DNA of 64,000 bases, taken from positions 59,084-123,083 of the forward strand of contig NZ_JAGGKC010000008.1 of assembly GCF_017873395.1 (NCBI RefSeq), given 5' to 3'. Shown piece by piece: positions 52,046-61,203 of this stretch (positions are counted from its first letter, which is position 1; each line of letters opens with the position of its first letter). The position numbers were made by a program, and so were the translations under genes. Origin of the DNA: Youngiibacter multivorans. GTDB taxonomy: Bacteria; Bacillota; Clostridia; Clostridiales; Clostridiaceae. A model generated the notes under the pieces. It saw only the letters and a list, made by a program, of their open reading frames with translations. It was not told the DNA's origin and did not search any database.

Positions 52046-52772
52046 TGACAGTTTACTGATTGTTGATCCAAGGACGCCTGATAACGAGGTCAGCGAGATT
52101 GAAGCCCTGGGATTCAAGGTCGTGGCAGCAGAATGCCTCGACTTTCTCTATGAGGGAGTCAAGGGTCATCCGGATCTTCAGTTCGCGCCTGTTGGAGAAA
52201 CTCTGATTTGCCATAGAGGCATATCATTAGAGAAACTTAAGGAACTTCAGGGGCATGGAATAGAGTGCATTACTTCTTTTGCAGCACTCGCACTCCCCTA
52301 CCCCGGACACGTTATTTTGAATGCTTCCATCGGAGGCGGTGCACTAATACACCGGACTGACATAACCGATGGAGCTCTGCTTGAGGAGGCGATAAGACAA
52401 GGCCTTAGACTAATAGACGTAAGACAGGGATACGGTCGGTGCTCTACCTCTTTTATTGGCAATGGATGTTTTGCAACGAATGATTCAGGCGTGGCAGCTG
52501 CATTATCTGAGAATGGATTCAGGGTATTCATCTCCCCCTATGGCGATGTTGAACTTGAGGGATTCGATTACGGATTTTTAGGAGGTTGCCTGTCATTGGT
52601 AGTGACAGGTTCAGACAGGTTGGTTCTTGTCAGCGGGAATTTGAATGAATATGTCATGGGCAGGGAGCTGAGGGAATTCATAATAAGCTCGGGTGCCATC
52701 CCGATAGAGGTGGGAAAAGGAAGACTTAAGGACAGAGGTTCTGTACTGCAGGTCTTTAAGAAACGGAATTGA
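52032..52772 (+). CDS. DUF6873-like putative GME-fold protein
   Basis: 246 residues. Resembles clostridial proteins annotated as a guanidine-modifying-enzyme-fold family. Seen are LLIVDPRTPDNEVSEIEALG, GHPDLQFAPVG, ALPYPGHVILNASIGGGALIH, QGYGRCSTSFIGNGCFATNDSGVAAAL and DYGFLGGCLSLVV: a beta/alpha propeller-like repeat with Asp, His and a late Cys that could form an amidinotransferase/deiminase-type site. Function not established. The ATG lies inside the preceding gene, indicating translational coupling. Confidence 0.6.
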   Translation: MAGNNDSLLIVDPRTPDNEVSEIEALGFKVVAAECLDFLYEGVKGHPDLQFAPVGETLICHRGISLEKLKELQGHGIECITSFAALALPYPGHVILNASIGGGALIHRTDITDGALLEEAIRQGLRLIDVRQGYGRCSTSFIGNGCFATNDSGVAAALSENGFRVFISPYGDVELEGFDYGFLGGCLSLVVTGSDRLVLVSGNLNEYVMGRELREFIISSGAIPIEVGKGRLKDRGSVLQVFKKRN

Positions 52773-52800
52773 TAAGAATACGACAATATTTCAAGAAAAA

Positions 52801-52814
52801 GTTAAAAATTTAAC
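52801..52814. promoter_or_regulatory. Rex-like half-site pair upstream of hydCBA promoter
   Basis: GTTAA-AAAT-TTAAC matches the core of the clostridial Rex operator TTGTTAA-N4-TTAACAA at all ten core bases; the outer TT/AA are not conserved. It lies 9 bases upstream of the -35. Confidence 0.5.
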
Positions 52815-52822
52815 GCAAAAGA

Positions 52823-52851
52823 TTGTAAACATATGCAGTGCAGTGTATACT
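52823..52851 (+). promoter_or_regulatory. promoter of hydCBA
   Basis: TTGTAA, 17-base spacer, TATACT, about 40 bases before the hydC start, flanked by two Rex-like boxes. Confidence 0.75.
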
Positions 52852-52861
52852 TATGGTGTAT

Positions 52862-52879
52862 TTGTCCAAAATTTAACAA
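52862..52879. promoter_or_regulatory. Rex-like operator in the hydCBA leader
   Basis: TTGTCCA-AAAT-TTAACAA agrees with TTGTTAA-N4-TTAACAA at 12 of 14 fixed positions. It covers the expected transcription start, so binding of NADH-sensing Rex would block transcription. Confidence 0.6.
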
Positions 52880-52890
52880 TGAGGTGGAAT

Positions 52891-53367
52891 ATGTGTAGTT
52901 TAAAGGACAATCCTAAGACCAGAGAGCTGGATGATTTCATAGAAGAAATCGACGCCAAGGAAAGCGACCTGATACTGGTTCTTCACAGAGCACAGAATCT
53001 CTTCGGTTACCTGCCTGAAGAAGTCATCAGCCACATCAGTGAAAAGATCAATGTTCCGAAAGCAAAGATATTCGGAGTTCTCAGCTTCTATTCCTATTTC
53101 ACGACTACACCGAGAGGAAAGAATGTAGTCAATGTCTGTATGGGCACAGCGTGCTTCGTCAGAGGGTCTGAAGCCATTCTCAGGGAACTCGAGTCACAGC
53201 TTAGGATCAAGAACGGTGAGACATCGATAGATGGACTCTTCACTCTGGATTCGCTAAGGTGTGTAGGTGCTTGCGGACTTGCACCTGTTGTCATGGTCAA
53301 TGACAAGGTGTATGGAAGAGTGACCACCGAAGATGTCGCAAGGATCATCAGCGAGTGCGAGGTATAG
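52891..53367 (+). CDS. hydC: bifurcating [FeFe] hydrogenase, NuoE-like subunit
   Basis: 158 residues, thioredoxin-like 2Fe-2S protein. The four ligands are Cys83, Cys88 (CMGTAC) and Cys124, Cys128 (CVGAC), as in NuoE. The N-terminal helical part begins CSLKDNPKTRELDDFIEEID. GAGGTGG lies before the ATG; an in-frame ATG 16 codons upstream has no site and lies in the operator region. First gene of hydCBA; it passes electrons within the trimeric complex that couples ferredoxin and NADH oxidation to H2 formation. Confidence 0.93.
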   Translation: MCSLKDNPKTRELDDFIEEIDAKESDLILVLHRAQNLFGYLPEEVISHISEKINVPKAKIFGVLSFYSYFTTTPRGKNVVNVCMGTACFVRGSEAILRELESQLRIKNGETSIDGLFTLDSLRCVGACGLAPVVMVNDKVYGRVTTEDVARIISECEV

Positions 53368-53379
53368 GAGGGTATGGAA

Positions 53380-55257
53380 ATGCTTAGGACATTAAACGAC
53401 CTTAAAGCCATAAAGGATGCTTCCCTGGAACTCGTGACTCTACGGAACATGACAGGCCAGGATTATACGAAGAAAGAGATCCTGGTATGCGGAGGAACCG
53501 GATGCCAGTCAGCCAAATCCAAGGAAATAGTAAGCCTGTTCAATTCTGAATTCAACAAGCAGAAGATAAGCGACAAGGTAAGCGCACACATTACAGGATG
53601 CTTTGGATTCTGCGAAAAGGGACCTATAGTCAAGGTTTTCCCTGATGACGTATTCTATGTAGAGGTTAAGCCATCTGATGTTGAAGAAATCATCAAGGAA
53701 CACATCTTAGGCGGAAAAGTAGTCGAAAGACTCCTTTACAAGGACCCTGACACAAAGGAAATCATCAGGACACAGCATGGAATGAACTTCTATAAGAAGC
53801 AGGAAAGAGTTGCACTAAGGAACTGCGGACTTATCAATCCTGAAAAGATAGATGAATATATAGCATATGACGGATATGTGGCACTCGGGAAGGCTCTGAC
53901 AGAGATGACACCTCAGCAGGTAGTCGATGTAATCAAGGATTCAGGACTTCGTGGAAGAGGCGGTGCAGGATTCCCGACAGGCTCGAAATGGGGAATAACC
54001 CTAAGAAGCCCAGGCGCTGAAAAATATATGGTCTGCAATGCCGACGAGGGAGACCCGGGAGCATTCATGGACAGGTCGATACTCGAAGGAGACCCGCACA
54101 GTGTGCTTGAAGCCCTTATGATCGGCGGATATGCAATTGGTGCCAACAAAGGATATATATATATCAGGGCTGAGTATCCCCTTGCGATTTCAAGACTCAG
54201 GATCGCCATTAAGCAGGCTGAAGACTATGGACTTCTCGGAAAGGACATATTCGGGACAGGCTTCAATTTCGACATCGAAATCAAGCTGGGAGCCGGAGCA
54301 TTCGTATGCGGCGAGGAAACTGCGCTCATACACAGCATAGAGGGCAAGCGTGGCGAACCTACTACTAAACCCCCCTTCCCTGCTGAATCAGGACTTTGGG
54401 GCAAGCCTACTTGCGTGAACAACGTTGAAACCCTGGCGAATGTCCCTGCTATCATGAACAATGGAGCGAAGTGGTTTGCTGACTTTGGAACCAAGCTGAG
54501 CAAGGGAACCAAGGTTTTCGCACTCGCAGGAAAGGTCAACAATGTCGGTCTCGTCGAGGTTCCGATGGGAACAACCCTGAGGGAGATAATCTACGAGATA
54601 GGCGGAGGCATCAAGGGAGGCTATAAGTTCAAGGCTGTGCAGACTGGCGGACCATCCGGAGGCTGCATCACCGAACATGACCTTGACACACCTATCGACT
54701 ACGAGTCACTCAGCGCAATAGGGTCCATGATGGGATCCGGCGGAATGATAGTCATGGATGAGCACAACTGCATGGTAGACATTGCCAAGTTCTACCTTGA
54801 TTTCACAGTCGACGAATCCTGCGGAAAATGCACGGCATGCAGAATAGGAAACAAGAGACTTCTAGAGATCCTTGAGAAGATAACCCAGGGTAAGGGTGAG
54901 CCAAGCGACCTGGTTAAGCTGAGGGAGCTGTCCGAGACAATAAAGGACACATCGCTCTGCGCATTGGGCCAGACTGCCCCTAACCCCATACTTTCCACTC
55001 TCAAGTATTTCGAGGCTGAGTACAATGCTCATGTCTACGACAAGAGATGTCCGGCAGGCGTATGCAAGGATCTCGTAAGATACGAGATTTCAGAGCTATG
55101 CATAGGCTGCACAAAGTGCGCAAGGGCTTGTCCGGTTAGCTGCATCTCCGGCAAGGTCAGGGAAAAGCATGTAATAGATCAGGAGAAGTGCATCAAGTGC
55201 GGATCCTGCTACACAGCGTGCCCGGTCAAACCTGTCAAAGCCGTTATGAAGGTATAG
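53380..55257 (+). CDS. hydB: bifurcating [FeFe] hydrogenase, NuoF-like flavin subunit
   Basis: 625 residues. An N-terminal 2Fe-2S thioredoxin-like domain (Cys37, Cys42, Cys74, Cys78), then the NuoF core with FMN/NADH site GLRGRGGAGFPTGSKWG and GAGAFVCGEETALIHSIEG, an SLBB region, the CGKCTACRIGNKRLLEIL 4Fe-4S segment and a C-terminal 2x[4Fe-4S] ferredoxin (CIGCTKCARACP, CIKCGSCYTACP). The N- and C-terminal additions mark the HydB of trimeric bifurcating enzymes. The start is the ATG with GGAGG 8 bases upstream; the ATG two codons earlier is too close. Confidence 0.96.
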   Translation: MLRTLNDLKAIKDASLELVTLRNMTGQDYTKKEILVCGGTGCQSAKSKEIVSLFNSEFNKQKISDKVSAHITGCFGFCEKGPIVKVFPDDVFYVEVKPSDVEEIIKEHILGGKVVERLLYKDPDTKEIIRTQHGMNFYKKQERVALRNCGLINPEKIDEYIAYDGYVALGKALTEMTPQQVVDVIKDSGLRGRGGAGFPTGSKWGITLRSPGAEKYMVCNADEGDPGAFMDRSILEGDPHSVLEALMIGGYAIGANKGYIYIRAEYPLAISRLRIAIKQAEDYGLLGKDIFGTGFNFDIEIKLGAGAFVCGEETALIHSIEGKRGEPTTKPPFPAESGLWGKPTCVNNVETLANVPAIMNNGAKWFADFGTKLSKGTKVFALAGKVNNVGLVEVPMGTTLREIIYEIGGGIKGGYKFKAVQTGGPSGGCITEHDLDTPIDYESLSAIGSMMGSGGMIVMDEHNCMVDIAKFYLDFTVDESCGKCTACRIGNKRLLEILEKITQGKGEPSDLVKLRELSETIKDTSLCALGQTAPNPILSTLKYFEAEYNAHVYDKRCPAGVCKDLVRYEISELCIGCTKCARACPVSCISGKVREKHVIDQEKCIKCGSCYTACPVKPVKAVMKV

Positions 55258-55269
55258 GAGGGTAATGAG

Positions 55270-57009
55270 ATGGATATGGTTCATGTAAAAATCAATAACA
55301 AGGAGGTCATGGTACCCAAGGGTGCAACGATACTCCAGGCCGCAAAGGAACTGAATATCAACATACCGACCCTCTGCCACCTTGACCTTCACAACATTAA
55401 GATGGTAAACAAGGGTGCATCCTGCAGAGTCTGCGTAGTCGAGGTGGAAGGAAGAAGAAACCTTGCACCCGCCTGCTCAACCCCTGTATTCGAGGGTATG
55501 GTGATCAAGACGGACAGCATGAGAGCAATAAAGTCCAGAAGGACAATGGTCGAGCTCCTCATATCTGACCATCCGAAGGATTGTCTCGTCTGCCTCAAGA
55601 ACCAGGATTGCGAGCTTCAGAAGTTGGCAGCAGACCTCGGCGTAAGGAACATCAGGTACAGCGGAGAGATGTCTACATATCCTGTAGACGCAGCTTCAAA
55701 GGCTATATACAGGGACCTGTCGAAATGCGTTCTTTGCAGAAGATGCGAAACCATGTGCAATGATGTCCAGACTGTCTATGCCCTTTCAGGAGTAGGCAGA
55801 GGATTTGATACTGTGGTAGGACCTGCGTTCAACGCACCTATGCACAAGACCGTATGCACATTCTGCGGACAGTGCGTCGCAGTCTGCCCTACAGGAGCCC
55901 TTGTCGAAGTCGACAATGTGCCTAAGGTATGGGACCTTCTTGAAAACAAGAAGAAGACAGTAGTAGTCCAGGTAGCTCCTGCCGTGAGAGTTGCCCTTGG
56001 CGAACTCTTCGGATTGGCACCAGGAACAATTGTGACAGGAAAGATGGTTTCAGCACTTAGGACTCTCGGATTCGACTTCGTATTCGATACCGACTTCGCC
56101 GCAGACCTTACTATAATGGAAGAAGCTCATGAGCTGATTGAAAGAGTCACAGAAGGAACGAACCTGCCGATACTTACCTCCTGCTGTCCGGCATGGGTAA
56201 AGTTCTTCGAGCATCAGTTCCCGGACCTTCTGAACATACCTTCGACATGCAAATCGCCGCATGAGATGTTCGGAGCAATAACGAAGACATACCTTGCAAA
56301 TAAGCTTGGATTAAAGAGAGAAGACATGGTAGTCGTATCAGTGATGCCATGCGTTGCCAAGAAGTACGAAGCGGCAAGACCGGAGCTGGAGTCCAAGGGA
56401 CTGCAGGATGTCGACGTTGTAATAACTACCAGAGAGCTTGGGAGAATGATCAAGGAAGCCGGGATAGACTTCCTGTCGCTGCATGATGAAGACTATGATG
56501 ATCCGCTTGGAAGATCAACCGGAGCGGCAGTCATATTCGGAGCTACGGGTGGAGTTATCGAAGCAGCTCTTAGAACCGCTGCCGAGGTCATAACCGGGAA
56601 GCCTCTGGAAAACGTGGAGTTCATTGAAGTCAGGGGTATGCAGGGACTTAGGGAAGCAAAGGTTGAAATCGGAGACCTTGGCCTTAACATCGCTGTTGCA
56701 CATGGCCTGGGTAACGCGAGGAAGCTCCTTGAAAGCATCAGGAAAGGCGAAAGCAAGTACCATGCGATAGAGATCATGGCATGTCCTGGAGGCTGCGTAG
56801 GCGGAGGCGGACAGCCTTACCATCACGGAGACCTTGAGATAATAAAGAAGAGGACCAGAGGAATATATGAGATAGACAGGAGCATGGAGATAAGGAAGTC
56901 CCATGAGAATCCTGCCATCAAGGAAATCTACGAGAATTTCCTCGGAGAGCCAGGAAGCCATCTTGCACACGAGCTCCTTCATACGACATACTTCGAAAGA
57001 AGCAAATAG
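55270..57009 (+). CDS. hydA: [FeFe] hydrogenase catalytic subunit (group A3, bifurcating)
   Basis: 579 residues. 2Fe-2S plant ferredoxin domain (Cys36, 52, 55, 69), His-ligated 4Fe-4S (His101, Cys105, 108, 114), two ferredoxin clusters (Cys153-163; Cys196-206), then the H-cluster motifs: TSCCPAW at 303-309, MPCVAKKYE at 359-367 and ACPGGCVGGGGQP near 500. All catalytic cysteines are intact. With HydB and HydC it makes the soluble trimer that oxidises NADH and reduced ferredoxin together to evolve H2, or the reverse. Maturases HydEFG are not in the window. Confidence 0.97.
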   Translation: MDMVHVKINNKEVMVPKGATILQAAKELNINIPTLCHLDLHNIKMVNKGASCRVCVVEVEGRRNLAPACSTPVFEGMVIKTDSMRAIKSRRTMVELLISDHPKDCLVCLKNQDCELQKLAADLGVRNIRYSGEMSTYPVDAASKAIYRDLSKCVLCRRCETMCNDVQTVYALSGVGRGFDTVVGPAFNAPMHKTVCTFCGQCVAVCPTGALVEVDNVPKVWDLLENKKKTVVVQVAPAVRVALGELFGLAPGTIVTGKMVSALRTLGFDFVFDTDFAADLTIMEEAHELIERVTEGTNLPILTSCCPAWVKFFEHQFPDLLNIPSTCKSPHEMFGAITKTYLANKLGLKREDMVVVSVMPCVAKKYEAARPELESKGLQDVDVVITTRELGRMIKEAGIDFLSLHDEDYDDPLGRSTGAAVIFGATGGVIEAALRTAAEVITGKPLENVEFIEVRGMQGLREAKVEIGDLGLNIAVAHGLGNARKLLESIRKGESKYHAIEIMACPGGCVGGGGQPYHHGDLEIIKKRTRGIYEIDRSMEIRKSHENPAIKEIYENFLGEPGSHLAHELLHTTYFERSK

Positions 57010-57114
57010 CATATCAAGATTGGGAGATATCTCTGCAATAATGAGATGTCTCCCACTTCCCTATCCTGGAAACAATGACGTTTCATAATAAAGTATTTCA
57101 AATTTTATGTATCA

Positions 57115-57146
57115 AAAAGGCATGCCGCGCGGCATGCCTTTTCCTT
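57115..57146. terminator. bidirectional terminator between hydA and hup
   Basis: AAAAGGCATGCCG and CGGCATGCCTTTT form a nearly loopless palindrome; T runs occur on both strands. Confidence 0.8.
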
Positions 57147-57190
57147 TAATATGCTAAGTATTATGATGGCGGGAGTATTGGGGAAATGAA

Positions 57191-57466
57191 CTACTCGTTC
57201 ACTATTTCCTTGAGGTCCTTGCCTGCCTTGAATGCAGGCTGCTTGAATGCAGGTATCTGAATCTCCTCGTTTGTCTTTGGATTTCTTCCTACCCTTGCTT
57301 TTCTCTCCTTGACTTCGAAAGTTCCGAAGCCTGAAAGCTGTACCTTCTCTCCTGATGAGAGTGCCTCGACTATGGTCTCAATGGCTGCCTTGAGGGCAAG
57401 CTCTGAATCCTTCTTTGTGAAAGCGGTTTTCTCCGCTATTTTAGCTACCAGGTCTGCTTTGTTCAT
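57191..57466 (-). CDS. hup: HU-family DNA-binding protein
   Basis: 91 residues. MNKADLVAKIAEKTAFTKKDSELALKAAIETI and GFGTFEVKERKARVGRNPKTNEEIQIPAFKQPAFKAGKDLK are the HU signature, including the DNA-intercalating RNP arm. Histone-like nucleoid protein. Own promoter; AGGAGGA before the ATG. Confidence 0.97.
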   Translation of the reverse strand: MNKADLVAKIAEKTAFTKKDSELALKAAIETIVEALSSGEKVQLSGFGTFEVKERKARVGRNPKTNEEIQIPAFKQPAFKAGKDLKEIVNE

Positions 57467-57501
57467 TTTCAGTCCTCCTTAAAATATAAAACGCAAATAC
57501 T

Positions 57502-57530
57502 ATTATGCTTCAAATCAGCTGGAAAATCAA
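57502..57530 (-). promoter_or_regulatory. promoter of hup
   Basis: Minus strand TTGATT, 17-base spacer, CATAAT. Confidence 0.65.
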
Positions 57531-57561
57531 GTACCAAGGCTGTTTCTGCTTAATATTCAGG

Positions 57562-58449
57562 CTATTTTCCCGATTCAAGCTCCGAAATCAGCGTCTTCAG
57601 GTCGCTGTTTGTGAAGGAATACGTTGTGTTGCAGAAGTGGCAGACAAGTTCTTCATCTTTGCCATCATCACATATCTTCCTGAGCTCTTCCAATCCGATT
57701 GATATGAGTGCCTTCTCAACTGATGCCCTGGAACAGTCGCAGTACAGGGCAGGCACCTTCTCCTCATGGACCTCGAGGCCCATGTCCTCGAAGATGTAAA
57801 GGATGATGTCCTTTATTGATTTGCCGTCTGAAAGCATTGTAGTCAGGCTTGGTATCTCTTCCAGCCTGTACATTATTATGTCAGCTATATGCTCGTTAGC
57901 GCCAGGCATCATCTGTATCATGAAGCCGCCTGCCTTCTTGACCGATCCGTCGGTGTCAACAAGGACTCCGAGGGCTACTGCTGATGGAAGCTGCTCTGAT
58001 GTTGTGTAGTAGTACGCCAGGTCCTCTGCGACTTCTCCGGTATAGATGGGGACCGAACTGACATACGGCTCTTTGAGTCCCTGGTCCATTATAACCGTAA
58101 GGTTTCCTTCCTTTCCGATAAGCCCGCCTACATCAAGCTTGCCCTTTGCGTTAAGAGGAAGGTCAGCTTCAGGATCTACAATGTATCCTTTAACGAATCC
58201 ATTGGTCCTCCCTGTGACAAGAATGCCCTTTGCAGGACCTCCGCCGTCTATCTGTAAGGTTATTGAATCCTCCCTGTTCTTAAGCATTGAGCCCATTATT
58301 GATCCTGCAGTAAGCATCCTTCCGAATGCAGCGGTAGCAGTAGGGCTTGTTCCGTGTACCCTTGCAGCCTCGCTGACCAAATCTGTGGTCTCTGCTGCTA
58401 TAATCCTGACGTCCCCGTTCTGGGCCATCGCCTTGATCAGTATATCCAT
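57562..58449 (-). CDS. hslO: redox-regulated chaperone Hsp33
   Basis: 295 residues. The N-terminal domain (MDILIKAMAQNGDVRIIAAETTDLVSEAARVHGTSPTATAAFGRML) and the C-terminal zinc redox switch with CxC (CDC) and CxxC (CHFC) cysteines are complete. Oxidation releases zinc and turns on holdase activity, protecting against oxidative stress. Lies 2 bases after the methyltransferase stop, so same transcript. Confidence 0.95.
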   Translation of the reverse strand: MDILIKAMAQNGDVRIIAAETTDLVSEAARVHGTSPTATAAFGRMLTAGSIMGSMLKNREDSITLQIDGGGPAKGILVTGRTNGFVKGYIVDPEADLPLNAKGKLDVGGLIGKEGNLTVIMDQGLKEPYVSSVPIYTGEVAEDLAYYYTTSEQLPSAVALGVLVDTDGSVKKAGGFMIQMMPGANEHIADIIMYRLEEIPSLTTMLSDGKSIKDIILYIFEDMGLEVHEEKVPALYCDCSRASVEKALISIGLEELRKICDDGKDEELVCHFCNTTYSFTNSDLKTLISELESGK

Positions 58450-58451
58450 TG

Positions 58452-59186
58452 TTATTTCCTCCGTTTCCAGGCCGTGAAGGTGATCCTTTCAGTTTCCTCG
58501 TCTGGATGTTTCTCTGAATAGGAATCCCATGTTTCGATATCTTCGAAGCCTATCCTATGAAGTATATCAATAAGTTCCAGCTCTGAAAAGACTTTTTCAT
58601 GATGGAGCTCCTCTACCCTCTCATAGAGTCTCCCCTCCCTGACGAAGAAATTCAGGTACATTTCCACAATACCGTCCTCAATCGAGTTTTCCCAGGTATA
58701 CACAATATCATCAGAGGTATAGACATAATCGTTGTCACCAAGTATCTCTGTCAGCTTGTAGCTCGAGTTGATGTCAAAGACGAATAGCCCCCCTTCCTCG
58801 AGATGGTCGTAGGATGCTTTGAAGAACTTCTCTGCCTGGCCATGCTCAGTCAGGTAATTTACGGAGTCAAGTACAGATGTTATCAGGGAGAAGGACTCTT
58901 CAAACTGCATATCCTCCATCGGGATGTTATATGCCCTGGTCCTTATTCCAAGTGAATCCAGCTTTTGAACTGCCAGAGTCAGCATTTCTTCAGACAGGTC
59001 AATAAGGGTAGTTTCTCTGAAGTACGGTGCTATGCGCAAGGAAATGTTCCCGGTACCGCAGGCAGCGTCAAGGTAGTTTCCTCCCTTTTCCTTCATAGAT
59101 AATATGAAGCTTGCGAAAGCGTCATAATCCACATCCTCCATTATGAGTTTGTCGTAAACTTTTGATAATCCAGTGTAGCTTTCCAT
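58452..59186 (-). CDS. class I SAM-dependent methyltransferase
   Basis: 244 residues. YLDAACGTGNISLRIAPYFRETTLIDLSEEML gives the SAM-binding glycine loop and acidic loop; the final FTAWKRRK closes the fold. Methyltransferase_25-like, substrate unknown. The chosen ATG has GGGAGG 4 bases upstream. It precedes hslO and is divergent from asd. Confidence 0.82.
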   Translation of the reverse strand: MESYTGLSKVYDKLIMEDVDYDAFASFILSMKEKGGNYLDAACGTGNISLRIAPYFRETTLIDLSEEMLTLAVQKLDSLGIRTRAYNIPMEDMQFEESFSLITSVLDSVNYLTEHGQAEKFFKASYDHLEEGGLFVFDINSSYKLTEILGDNDYVYTSDDIVYTWENSIEDGIVEMYLNFFVREGRLYERVEELHHEKVFSELELIDILHRIGFEDIETWDSYSEKHPDEETERITFTAWKRRK

Positions 59187-59297
59187 AGGTCCTCCCAAAA
59201 AATGTATTCATCATCTTAAATAATTGAACCATTTGCTGTATTTTTAATCAATATGATACTATAATAGAAATAATTATTGAAGCGGAGGTAACTAATT

Positions 59298-60308
59298 ATG
59301 CAATTTGATGTAGCGGTAGTAGGCGCGACCGGCCTTGTTGGAACAAAGATGCTGGAGATCCTTTCCGAAAAGAACTTTCCGGTAAGGAACCTGTGCATGT
59401 ACGCATCCAAAAAATCTGCAGGCAAGGAAGTTGAATATAAGGGCAAGAGCTATAAGGTCATAGAGCTTAAAAAAGAGAACATCCTGGACAAGGATATTGA
59501 TATTGCGCTTTTTTCTGCAGGTGGCGACACCAGCCTTGAATTTGCAAAGTACTTTGTCGAGATAGGCGCAGTTGTCATAGACAATTCCAGCGCATGGAGG
59601 ATGGACAAGGAAGTGCCGCTGGTAGTTCCTGAGGTAAATCCCGATGCTCTGAAGGACCATAAGGGAATAATAGCAAACCCCAACTGCTCAACAATTCAGG
59701 CTATGCCCGTTCTCAAGGCCCTGTCTGACAGATACGGCCTCGAACGAGTAGTGTACTCAACATATCAGGCAGTAGCCGGAGCAGGTATACAGGGCATTGA
59801 GGACCTTCAGAACGGACTCAAGGGAGAGAAGCCCAAGAAGTTCCAGTATGACATTGCAGGAAACCTCATTCCTCAGATAGATACGTTCCTTGATAACGGA
59901 TATACGAAGGAAGAGATGAAGATGGTCAACGAGACCAGAAAGATCCTCTCCCTCCCCGACCTTAGGGTAACTGCAACATGCGTGAGGGTTCCTGTAGAGA
60001 CAAGCCACAGCGAAAGCGTAAACGTGGAGCTTAAGAGCGATTTCGACCTCAAGGAAGTGTTCGAGCTGCTTTCGAATACCGAAGGTGTGGTTGTGGAAGA
60101 TGATACAGCCAATCTCAAGTATCCGATGCCTCTCTACGTCGCTGGGAAGGATCCGGTATATGTCGGTAGGATCAGGAGAGATTATTCCAACAAAAATACT
60201 CTCAACCTGTGGATAGTATCAGACAACATCAGAAAGGGTGCTGCCCTCAACGCTGTCCAGATAGCTGAGAAGCTTGCAGAAATGGGTTTATTGGAAGGAG
60301 CAGAGTAA
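59298..60308 (+). CDS. asd: aspartate-semialdehyde dehydrogenase
   Basis: 336 residues. GATGLVGTKMLEIL NADP loop at residues 8-21, catalytic Cys in NPNCSTIQ near 129, then GAGIQGIEDLQNGL and the His-containing RVPVETSHSESVNVEL. Makes aspartate semialdehyde for lysine, diaminopimelate and threonine. GGAGG lies 9 bases upstream. First gene of asd-dapA-dapB; a TATAAT lies at 59260-59265 but its -35 is poor. Confidence 0.95.
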   Translation: MQFDVAVVGATGLVGTKMLEILSEKNFPVRNLCMYASKKSAGKEVEYKGKSYKVIELKKENILDKDIDIALFSAGGDTSLEFAKYFVEIGAVVIDNSSAWRMDKEVPLVVPEVNPDALKDHKGIIANPNCSTIQAMPVLKALSDRYGLERVVYSTYQAVAGAGIQGIEDLQNGLKGEKPKKFQYDIAGNLIPQIDTFLDNGYTKEEMKMVNETRKILSLPDLRVTATCVRVPVETSHSESVNVELKSDFDLKEVFELLSNTEGVVVEDDTANLKYPMPLYVAGKDPVYVGRIRRDYSNKNTLNLWIVSDNIRKGAALNAVQIAEKLAEMGLLEGAE

Positions 60309-60309
60309 T

Positions 60310-61203
60310 ATGGCAATTTTCAGAGGTGCGGGAGTAGCCATAATAACTCCCTTTACGGAAACGGGAATCGACTGGGACAGGTTCAGGACTCTTCTCAACT
60401 GGCATGTGGAGCAGGGTACCAACGCGATAGTCGTCTGCGGTACCACCGGAGAAGCATCGACAATGTCAGAGACCGAAAAGAAGGAAGCAATCAAGTTCAC
60501 TGTCGAGGTCATAGCAGGCAGGATACCTGTCATAGCTGGCACGGGAACTAACAATACAAGTGCAAGCATTGCAATGAGCAAATACGCTGAGAGCGTCGGA
60601 GCCGATGCATTGCTTGTGATCAACCCCTATTACAACAAGACCAGTTCGGAAGGACTTTACAGGCATTTCAAGGCCATAAACGATGAAGTGAACATTCCAA
60701 TCGTTGTGTACAACGTTCCTTCAAGAACCGGGATGAACATTTCAGCTGAAAACCTGAACAGGCTTGCCACATTAAGCAATGTGAAGGCAGTTAAGGAAGC
60801 TTCAGGCGACATAGCTCAGATCGCTAAAATCAGAAGGCTTCTTCCTGAAGACTTCCAGATATTCTCAGGCAACGACGACCAAGTGGTTCCGATAATGGCA
60901 CTTGGCGGAGATGGCGTGATCTCAGTTACAGGAAACCTTATCCCGAAGGCAATCAGCGACATGACAAAGGCTTTTCTCGCGGGAGATGTGAAGGAAGCCC
61001 TGAGGCTTCAGATGGCTACCTTCGATATAACAAGCGCCATGTTCATTGAAACCAACCCGATACCTCTAAAGGCTGCAATGAAGCTCGCAGGGCTTGACTC
61101 AGGAATACTGAGGCTTCCGCTCTGGGAGATCACGGAGCATAATATGGTAAAGGTAGAGGCTGCCATGAAGGCCTTTGGCCTGCTTGGAGGTCAGAATGGT
61201 TAA
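60310..61203 (+). CDS. dapA: 4-hydroxy-tetrahydrodipicolinate synthase
   Basis: 297 residues, class I aldolase barrel. CGTTGEASTMS pyruvate-binding loop, NPYYNKTSSEGLYRHF, VYNVPSRTGMN with the catalytic Tyr and VKEASGD with the Schiff-base Lys. Condenses pyruvate with aspartate semialdehyde. The chosen ATG gives the family N-terminus AIFRGAGVAIITPF; its stop overlaps dapB by 8 bases. Confidence 0.96.
   Translation: MAIFRGAGVAIITPFTETGIDWDRFRTLLNWHVEQGTNAIVVCGTTGEASTMSETEKKEAIKFTVEVIAGRIPVIAGTGTNNTSASIAMSKYAESVGADALLVINPYYNKTSSEGLYRHFKAINDEVNIPIVVYNVPSRTGMNISAENLNRLATLSNVKAVKEASGDIAQIAKIRRLLPEDFQIFSGNDDQVVPIMALGGDGVISVTGNLIPKAISDMTKAFLAGDVKEALRLQMATFDITSAMFIETNPIPLKAAMKLAGLDSGILRLPLWEITEHNMVKVEAAMKAFGLLGGQNG

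Noticed and set aside
52801..52814. Fnr/Crp-type site
   Set aside because: Half sites GTTAA/TTAAC fit Rex, not TTGAT/ATCAA or TGTGA/TCACA.
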